Positions 58,451-64,000 of a stretch of DNA of 64,000 nucleotides are shown in pieces. Numbering within the stretch: position 1 is the first letter of the stretch; the number at the start of each line of letters is the position of its first letter. A program made the position numbers and the translations under genes. The DNA lies in contig SIBK01000006.1 in the NCBI GenBank assembly GCA_009695205.1, positions 28,994 through 92,993 on the forward strand. The letters run 5' to 3'. The notes under the pieces were generated by a model, which was not told the origin of the DNA, did no database searches, and saw only the letters and a program-made list of their open reading frames with translations. Source of the DNA: Pedosphaera sp. (GTDB taxonomy: Bacteria > Verrucomicrobiota > Verrucomicrobiia > Limisphaerales > UBA9464).

Positions 58451-60874
58451 CTATTTGAGATGGATGAGTTCCAGGGATTCCGTTGAGACCTGAATCGCCC
58501 GGATCGTTTCGCGGACGCACTTGGCCTTCATGAGCATTAGCTCCTTGGGAAAGTCCTTTTCATCCTTTTCGAAGTAGTCGGCAATTTTTGTCAGTTCAGG
58601 AATGACCGACTTCGCGTGGGCACCGTAGGTGAGGAGAATCTTCATCAATTCAGGTGTGCGCTCCTGGCTACCCCACGGATTCTGATCGCGCGTGTATTTC
58701 ACGCAGGCGCCGATTCCCTCCTCGATCCGATACTTGGCCAAGAGGCGGAGACCCTTCACACGGATCGAGTCGGCGAACATCTCTCCGCTCGGAGCCGGCT
58801 CGATGATCGCCTTATAGATGGCGGGCAACAACGGTTTGATGTCTTCGGGGGAGAGATTCCGATAGACAGATCCCATGCTGCCCCGGGCGCGGCCGTCCTG
58901 GTTTTCAAGCCCGCCCCTCACGGCCTTGTAGAGCGCCTCGCGATCCACTCCATCCAGCGACCGGTTCAGCATTCCTCCGTCATCGAAAAGGGCGAAGGAA
59001 AGATACCGCTGCTGCATGCCGCGCGGATCGTTCTCCTTGTCGATGGGAGCCAGCAGTTCAAGGAGTTCGGGCACCGTTCGCGTGGCGGGCGCACCGATGC
59101 TTGCCAGTGCCTCAGCCGCTTTGATGCGCACCCAGAGGTCTTTTGTCGCCAATGATTTCCGCAGCGCATCAACGGCAGGTGCTCCGCGCCCGCGAAGGGC
59201 GATCAGGGCCTGGCAGGCACCGTAGCGGGATTCCAGGCGCGGCGAATCGAGCCTTATCAGCAGGGGTGCAAAGGGCACCTCCTTGCGGCGAGCCAGTGCC
59301 ATCGCGGCCCGCTCGCGGACCACTGGCGACCAACTGTCGAGGCGCTCAAAGAGTTGGTCCTCGCTGAGTTTGTCGTAAGCGCTGTTGCGATCCTTGTTGC
59401 TCCAGCCGCGGCCATCGAGGATGAGTGCGTGCGCAGCCGCTGCGTCGAGCTGCGGCGCGGTGCTCGGTCGTTTGCCGGTGAGATAAATTTTCCTCAGCGG
59501 CATCGCATAGGCCAGCAGGTAGCCGCCGGTGCAGTCCCAACCCGCGTAGCTGTCGTCGTCCAGCTCCGGAGGTCCCTGGTGAAGAAAAGAGCCGTCCCAG
59601 CGCCGTGCGAGATCGAAATACCACGCGCCGAACTCCTGCATCCAGGCTCCCGTGGCATTGGGGCCGGACTGGGCGACACCCGGGATCGACCATAGAATGT
59701 TAAAGAAATTACCGGTGTGCCCCGTATCGCGCTCCGGCCCGTGGGAAGCGATGCTCATGCGTGAGAAAAACTCCGCCCCCTTCGTCTCGCCCAGCAGGTT
59801 GAACAATACGGCGGCCATTCCGCACTTGCCGTTGTCGTCGTGATTCTCAATCCACGGATGGTGATCGCCATAGGGGATCGCTCCTTTGCCAATGTAGAAT
59901 CGCAACAGGCGGGCACTGAGTTCGATGGCACGCGCCACCTCCGGATCTTCCACGCCCGCCGCCCAGGCCATCACCAGCGAAATGGTCAGCGGCAATCCCG
60001 GAGAATTCATCATCCCGTAGCCGCCGAGTCGTCCATCGGCCACCGCGAAGCCATGGCCCCACGAGCCAACCGCACTTTGGCCCTTGGCTGCCTCCAAGGC
60101 GAGACGCCGCAGGCCCGGCATGACCGACCGATCGCCGGTCGCCAGCACATACTCCGAGAGCAGCATGATGACGTAGCCGTAGTGCCAGGTCTGCATCGAG
60201 TCGGACGAGAAGCCCGCCGCCCATTCGGCCTCTTTCTTGATCAGCGGGAGGTATGCGGGATTGGCGCTGGCCAACAAGGCGAGCGCATTGAAGGAACGCA
60301 CGATGGGATCTTCATTCTGGGGGGATTTCGCCACTTTTTCGGCAAGCGCCTCACACCCTTGCTCAAGAATGCGCTTCGATTTTGGGCAGTCAAAAGGAGC
60401 AGTGACGCTGTAGTTGCCGAGAACCGGGAGCTTGACGACGACTCCCTCGGATTTGCCGGCCCGCCAGCGGGTCAGCTCCAGCCTTCCTCCGCCCGCCTCG
60501 GATTCGGCGGTGGTGAGTGCTTTGCCGAACTCGGTGCGCGGGTCGTAGGAGAACGCTTTCCCTCCGACACCAAGGATAACGTCCCCGACCGCGAGGATGC
60601 CCTCTGAGGGAGAACCCTTCTCCACTGTCGTGACGGAAATCTGCCGCGCATCGGTGGTCACCATCTTGTCGCAAAACATCCACCCGCGCAGCCCCGTGGG
60701 ACCGAGATTCCAGTCGTGCTTTGCGCCCGCGGGAATGGTGCCGCCCTTGGTAAAGTCGGGAAGGTTCAAGGGCTGGCCCTTGCCAGCGGCCAATACCGGA
60801 GGAGGGGTGGCGAGGAGCGCCACGAGGGCGAGCGAGAAAAGAGAGGTCTTCATCAGTTTGGTTTTTTGAGTCAT
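58451..60874 (-). CDS. DUF6288 exported protein with PDZ-like domain and HEAT repeats
   Basis: An 807-residue protein; the second Met (60853) gives the cleaner signal peptide MKTSLFSLALVALLATPPPVLA. NLGPTGLRGWMFCDKM... opens a PDZ-like domain (about 45-140: TVEKGSPSEGILAVGDVILG). An alpha/alpha-barrel-like middle (SWGHGFAVADGRLGGYGMMN; CGMAAVLFNLLGET) spans about 190-480, and HEAT-like repeats end the chain from about 500. This is the DUF6288 layout seen in PVC bacteria; its function is unknown. It is the last gene of a minus-strand operon, 30 bases after the toroid gene. Confidence 0.82.
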   Translation of the reverse strand: MTQKTKLMKTSLFSLALVALLATPPPVLAAGKGQPLNLPDFTKGGTIPAGAKHDWNLGPTGLRGWMFCDKMVTTDARQISVTTVEKGSPSEGILAVGDVILGVGGKAFSYDPRTEFGKALTTAESEAGGGRLELTRWRAGKSEGVVVKLPVLGNYSVTAPFDCPKSKRILEQGCEALAEKVAKSPQNEDPIVRSFNALALLASANPAYLPLIKKEAEWAAGFSSDSMQTWHYGYVIMLLSEYVLATGDRSVMPGLRRLALEAAKGQSAVGSWGHGFAVADGRLGGYGMMNSPGLPLTISLVMAWAAGVEDPEVARAIELSARLLRFYIGKGAIPYGDHHPWIENHDDNGKCGMAAVLFNLLGETKGAEFFSRMSIASHGPERDTGHTGNFFNILWSIPGVAQSGPNATGAWMQEFGAWYFDLARRWDGSFLHQGPPELDDDSYAGWDCTGGYLLAYAMPLRKIYLTGKRPSTAPQLDAAAAHALILDGRGWSNKDRNSAYDKLSEDQLFERLDSWSPVVRERAAMALARRKEVPFAPLLIRLDSPRLESRYGACQALIALRGRGAPAVDALRKSLATKDLWVRIKAAEALASIGAPATRTVPELLELLAPIDKENDPRGMQQRYLSFALFDDGGMLNRSLDGVDREALYKAVRGGLENQDGRARGSMGSVYRNLSPEDIKPLLPAIYKAIIEPAPSGEMFADSIRVKGLRLLAKYRIEEGIGACVKYTRDQNPWGSQERTPELMKILLTYGAHAKSVIPELTKIADYFEKDEKDFPKELMLMKAKCVRETIRAIQVSTESLELIHLK

Positions 60875-60904
60875 CTGAACATTCGAATTCTTCGCACACC
60901 ATGG

Positions 60905-62149
60905 TTATTGGAAACCCCCATGGATAATCTCCAAAGAGAAGACGGCATAGGCCGTGACGAGGTTTGGGTCCTTTTCCCACCAACGCCCATTGGTGTTCGA
61001 CCAGGAGCCGTCCCGCTGCTGCAGATTGATGAGGCGCATCGCCACCTCGCGGCGCCAGTCCACCTTCCGACCGTCCTTCAAATCGAGCGTGTCCAGTCCG
61101 CGCGTGTTCAACGCCTTCGTCATGAGGTGCAAGTAGTAATAAAGGCCCTGCAGCTCCATTCCGGGATTCTCATCAAGAGTGTAATTTGAACGCAGCCAGT
61201 CCAACACGGCGACCACACGGGGATCGTCCCGCTTGAGGTCCGCATAGATGTAGCTCAGCAGCCCCGAGTAACTGACGCTCCCATAGGAACGCAACGCGAC
61301 ACGACCGGTGGCAGCATTCGTCTCGGCTCCAGCCATGCTGTGGCCTGGATAATAAACAAACCCACCTTTGTTTGTCGCGTCATCCGTCACCCACCCTTGT
61401 TGGTTGTAACTTGGGAGATTCTGGCAGTTCTGGATGAATTGAATTAGGGCTGCCCAATTGAGGTCTCGGGACACGGGGCTGTTACTGTCCACCACGAGAT
61501 GCCGCGTGTAATAGATCGCCTCCACCGCGTTCAAGGTGTTGTTCATGTCGGAGTGGGCGTATTTGCTGCCATAACCAACGCCACCATCGAACGGCGAATC
61601 CGCCTGGCCAGGTTTGTCGATATCGATCTGGGACTTGATGAGGAAAGCCCGTCCGCGTCGGAGCAAGTCATCGTATGCCGGATTCCTTGCCGCCAGCAAC
61701 GCCATCATGGAGATCGATGTGTTGTAGTTGATGAGCTCCGCGCGGAATATGCTGCCGTCTGGCTTTGCCAACGTCGTGATGAATTCATAACCCTTCGCAA
61801 GGGATTCGGAGAGATTGGTTTGGTAACGGCCCGTGGGCTCTCCCATGAATGCGGTGAGCACCAGTGCGGTGACCGCAGTATGATCCGGCGTGGACCACCA
61901 ACCGTTGGTATTCTGACTCATCCGCAGCGAATCCAGGCCCCTGGTGATGGCGTGCTGGATTTCATTACCAAACGAGACGTCCCTGGACGATAGCACGGTG
62001 ATCGGCTGTACCGTGTCCGCAGCCGAAACCATCTGGATGGCGAAAGCGCACCCTAGGGCAAAGAGCAGCCCTCGGGAACAGCGTGCAGGATTGGTCCTCA
62101 TTCTCCCGACAAAAACGGTTTCACAGTGGAGTTTCATGGTCGTGGTCAT
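60905..62149 (-). CDS. Exported prenyltransferase/squalene-cyclase-like alpha-toroid protein
   Basis: A 414-residue protein with a signal peptide (RGLLFALGCAFAIQMVSAAD) and alpha/alpha-toroid repeats of the prenyltransferase/squalene-oxidase type (GLDSLRMSQNTNGWWSTPDHTAVTALVLTAF; AMRLINLQQRDGSWSNTNGRWW). The DxDD acid motif of true cyclases is absent and export makes terpene chemistry unlikely; such toroids can also bind peptides or glycans. Its ATG overlaps the stop of the YdjY-like gene by four bases (ATGA), so the two are coupled. Confidence 0.8.
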   Translation of the reverse strand: MTTTMKLHCETVFVGRMRTNPARCSRGLLFALGCAFAIQMVSAADTVQPITVLSSRDVSFGNEIQHAITRGLDSLRMSQNTNGWWSTPDHTAVTALVLTAFMGEPTGRYQTNLSESLAKGYEFITTLAKPDGSIFRAELINYNTSISMMALLAARNPAYDDLLRRGRAFLIKSQIDIDKPGQADSPFDGGVGYGSKYAHSDMNNTLNAVEAIYYTRHLVVDSNSPVSRDLNWAALIQFIQNCQNLPSYNQQGWVTDDATNKGGFVYYPGHSMAGAETNAATGRVALRSYGSVSYSGLLSYIYADLKRDDPRVVAVLDWLRSNYTLDENPGMELQGLYYYLHLMTKALNTRGLDTLDLKDGRKVDWRREVAMRLINLQQRDGSWSNTNGRWWEKDPNLVTAYAVFSLEIIHGGFQ

Positions 62150-63654
62150 TTCTTGGGAATTCCTGGCATGGGGATGTCCAGGTAGAGGTGGACAACCTTG
62201 TGGGTTGGCAATACCGGTTCAAGGAACCTTGTTAGCTGCCCGTAGCGAAGTGTTGAAGGAGCAAACACCATGATCACCGGTGGCTTGAGTCGAGTGGTTC
62301 TCTTCCTGGCCAGCTCATCTGCGGCATCCATTTCTTTGCGGAGCTCCCGCGGACCAGGCACCCACAACTCGACCACCTCCAATTCCGACCGCGAGGCGGA
62401 TTTCTTCCAAACGGATTCGATCAGGAGCAGATGACCCGAGACCTGGCCGCTTGCTTCTGACAAGGCAAGTTCCCAGGGATGAAACAGTCGAGCCTCCCGA
62501 TCCATTAATTCCGGGTCCGGAATGAGCGCACGGTAGTACAATTGACCGACCGGAGGAGGCTCAATGCGGATGCCCTTCTCCCGGTCGATGGTGGAAAGAA
62601 TAGTGGCGAGTGCACGCGCCTGGCTCAGTTCGACGTTGTCGGCGAAACTGACCACCACAAAATAGTCACGCGCCTTTCGGTCGAGTGCGGCCAGGGCTTC
62701 AATCACCGAGATCAAGGTCTCCCTGCTGTTGAGCACCGTGTCCCCATCTTTGAGTTGCACACGCAGGTTGGCCAACCGGGCCCCGTCGTTCGCGGGCTGA
62801 TCGCTCGGGGCCTTGTCCGCCTCGATCGTCAGAATCAAATCCTTCACGCGTTTGGAGCCCTCCCTGTTGGCGGGCTCAATGATCAGGGTCAGAAGGGTCC
62901 CCTCGGCCAATGGGTATTCCGGATTGATGATCGTGTTCTGATAAACCAGTTCCTTTTGCGCCGAGTAGGGAACTTCAAGGACGGAGTAAGTCGAATTGAA
63001 AAGCGAGGCGATGGACATCGGCTGATACTCGTCAGCGGCGTAGAGTGTCCTGCGGGGATCGTTGAGGGCCGGCACTTTTCTGGAACCGGTGAACAGGAAT
63101 CCGTCCTCACGCAGGGTTTTTCCAGTGCGGCGATCCAACAGCAGTTTCTCCAGACGGAGCGGCGGTTCGCTCGTCCCGACAACGCTCAGGATGAACGTTT
63201 CGCCCTTGGGCCAGTAGCGGAGCGAGGCGGGGTCGAAGGATTCCCCCGGATCTGTGCCGATGAACTGGATCGCTTGATGAACGTCGCTGGGCTTGGCGAA
63301 GGAGATCAGGAGCGCCTCGTAGCTGTGGTCGCTGGACTCATCGACGATGGTGAACTCGCAGGGCGCATTCAGGCCGAGCGCCGTTCGTTCGACCATCACT
63401 TCAACACGTCTCGCCTTTTTGTCGGCCACGAGTCCGGGCCGGACGAGGAGGTTTGTGTCGCCGTTGAGTTCCTTTCGGTTGAGTTCGTAGGCAGTGGCCG
63501 CCCGCTGTTTGTTCTGCGCGTGGCCCTGCGGTTTGATTTTGTAGGGCGTCTCGTCCTGCGCCGGCAGAGGCGCGGTCACGAGGAATAGCGCGGCCACGAG
63601 ATGAAGCCCAAAGAACTTCTCCACCAGTACTCTCGTTGTGCAACGCCGCATCAT
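62146..63654 (-). CDS. Exported protein with YdjY-like domain
   Basis: A 502-residue protein with a signal peptide (FGLHLVAALFLVTAPLPAQD). The N-terminal block RPGLVADKKARRVEVMVERT through EALLISFAKPSDVHQAIQFIGTDPG resembles the YdjY domain, found in exported proteins of PVC and proteobacteria, of unknown function. The C-terminal half (VISVIEALAALDRKARDYFVVVSF) is biopolymer-transport- or VWA-like in feel but not assignable. The start ATG overlaps the TGA of the remnant ORF upstream (ATGA) and the stop overlaps the toroid gene start, so it was coupled on both sides. Confidence 0.72.
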   Translation of the reverse strand: MMRRCTTRVLVEKFFGLHLVAALFLVTAPLPAQDETPYKIKPQGHAQNKQRAATAYELNRKELNGDTNLLVRPGLVADKKARRVEVMVERTALGLNAPCEFTIVDESSDHSYEALLISFAKPSDVHQAIQFIGTDPGESFDPASLRYWPKGETFILSVVGTSEPPLRLEKLLLDRRTGKTLREDGFLFTGSRKVPALNDPRRTLYAADEYQPMSIASLFNSTYSVLEVPYSAQKELVYQNTIINPEYPLAEGTLLTLIIEPANREGSKRVKDLILTIEADKAPSDQPANDGARLANLRVQLKDGDTVLNSRETLISVIEALAALDRKARDYFVVVSFADNVELSQARALATILSTIDREKGIRIEPPPVGQLYYRALIPDPELMDREARLFHPWELALSEASGQVSGHLLLIESVWKKSASRSELEVVELWVPGPRELRKEMDAADELARKRTTRLKPPVIMVFAPSTLRYGQLTRFLEPVLPTHKVVHLYLDIPMPGIPKK

Positions 63655-63815
63655 GGGGCGGCGACTTCGAGCTGATAGAACCGCTGCGCGATTTCGCTGA
63701 CGCCCTGATCGGTGATGCTCATCGGAGCGCCCGTCGATGTGCCGCTCCAGCCATCGGGCGATGGGAAATCCGGTGGCGCGATGATGGGCAGCCAGGTCGC
63801 ATCGGTCAGAGCATT
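63651..63815 (-). pseudogene. C-terminal remnant of an exported protein, start of operon
   Basis: About 54 codons of an exported-protein C-terminus (TWLPIIAPPDFPSPDGWSGT, then GAPMSITDQGVSEIAQRFYQ, then LEVAAP). The FYQLE-type ending is the Verrucomicrobiota tail seen in other genes here. Its TGA overlaps the YdjY-like ATG, so the parent gene was the upstream member of the operon. The 5' part is gone; the frame now runs into copy 2 of the 37-bp repeat, where an ATG (MNRCPINNAL) could still start a 61-residue peptide. Confidence 0.65.
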
Positions 63816-63852
63816 ATTGATAGGACATCGGTTCATTGACGCTCCGCGATTA
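63816..63852 (-). repeat. 37-bp dispersed repeat, copy 2
   Basis: ATTGATAGGACATCGGTTCATTGACGCTCCGCGATTA, 35 of 37 positions identical to copy 1 at 57346-57382. It lies exactly between the cut HlyD-type gene and the exported-protein remnant, so it marks a rearrangement junction. Confidence 0.85.
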
Positions 63853-64000
63853 TTCCGGCGAACGGTGCGAGGATTCGGGAATCCTTCAGCATCCGTCTCT
63901 TCAGATTGAGACCCGCTTCGGTCATCGATCGCACCGCCGCCGCCTGATCGAAATCCTGCTGGGAAATCAGCTTGTCCCGAAGCAATTGATGCAATCGGTC
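63833..64000 (-). pseudogene. HlyD/RND adaptor fragment, cut by the repeat and the window edge
   Basis: Reading from the right edge, DRLHQLLRDKLISQQDFDQA, then MTEAGLNLKRRMLKDSRILA, then PFAGIIAERQ and a stop. This is the end of the coiled-coil hairpin and the start of the lipoyl half (consensus ...TxIxAPFDGxIxxR) of a membrane-fusion protein that links an inner-membrane efflux pump to an outer-membrane channel. It stops just past the APF motif inside the 37-bp repeat, about half the usual length. It is not in the ORF track because it has no start in the window. Upstream exons of the gene lie outside the window. Confidence 0.75.

Noticed and set aside
62542-63588. Plus-strand ORF of 348 codons
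   Set aside because: Antisense to the YdjY-like gene, which has a signal peptide and is coupled to its neighbours.

Overview
The window most likely comes from a Verrucomicrobiota chromosome, probably near the Pedosphaerales/Limisphaerales; this is inferred from gene content only. The markers are a PVC-type CxxCH cytochrome, DUF1549/DUF1553 and DUF1501 proteins, two pseudopilins with the [24 protein letters not shown] leader, CRTAC1 and PQQ-propeller proteins, exported proteins ending in FYRLR/FYQLE-like tails, and short interspersed repeats. The DNA is GC-rich apart from an AT-richer island near 38.5-39.1 kb. No rRNA, tRNA, CRISPR array, phage genes or intact insertion sequence was seen.

0-20 kb is mostly ordinary chromosome: a sialidase-like protein, a large propeller/HEAT/cytochrome protein, a TPR protein, a homodimeric pyruvate dehydrogenase E1 (aceE), a rhomboid protease, a FtsX/LolD-type ABC pair, a small SH3-like protein, a DUF4149 membrane protein, rsfS, a catalase gene carrying one frameshift, and a gspE-gspF pair behind a small unknown gene. 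An inverted-repeat element sits against the 3' end of rsfS.

19.8-34.6 kb is a tight same-strand run of eight genes: TPR/HExxH peptidase-like protein, DUF4159, MoxR ATPase, DUF58, BatA-type VWA protein, DUF4175-like coiled-coil protein, a VWA/GATase-like membrane protein, and a clan-CD (caspase-like) fold protein without the expected cysteine. Overlapping stop/start codons suggest one operon for an envelope-associated MoxR/VWA system.

34.6-46 kb holds a pseudopilin, a cytidylate kinase, a PQQ-propeller protein, and then about 2 kb of non-coding or decayed DNA with a 154-bp terminal-inverted-repeat element and a surface-protein remnant. A decayed DUF1549/DUF1553 gene (two in-frame TAG codons, two frame changes) and a DUF1501 gene broken by one TAG follow, then an intact DUF1501 paralogue and a second pseudopilin.

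46-54 kb encodes two very large exported proteins (an internally duplicated 1304-residue protein and a 1260-residue CRTAC1 protein) separated by a clear intrinsic terminator, followed by a TylF-type methyltransferase. At 55-57.3 kb lies a broken, truncated gene for an exported protein with a papain-like C-terminus. A RluA-type pseudouridine synthase and a coupled minus-strand operon (YdjY-like, alpha/alpha-toroid, DUF6288) fill 57.4-63.7 kb. The last gene before the right edge is an HlyD-type adaptor cut off inside a 37-bp repeat; the same repeat sits just upstream of the broken papain-like gene.

The main message is a healthy housekeeping and envelope backbone interrupted by a zone (about 38-43.7 kb and 55-57.4 kb, plus 63.6-64 kb) where exported-protein genes are decaying next to short repeats.
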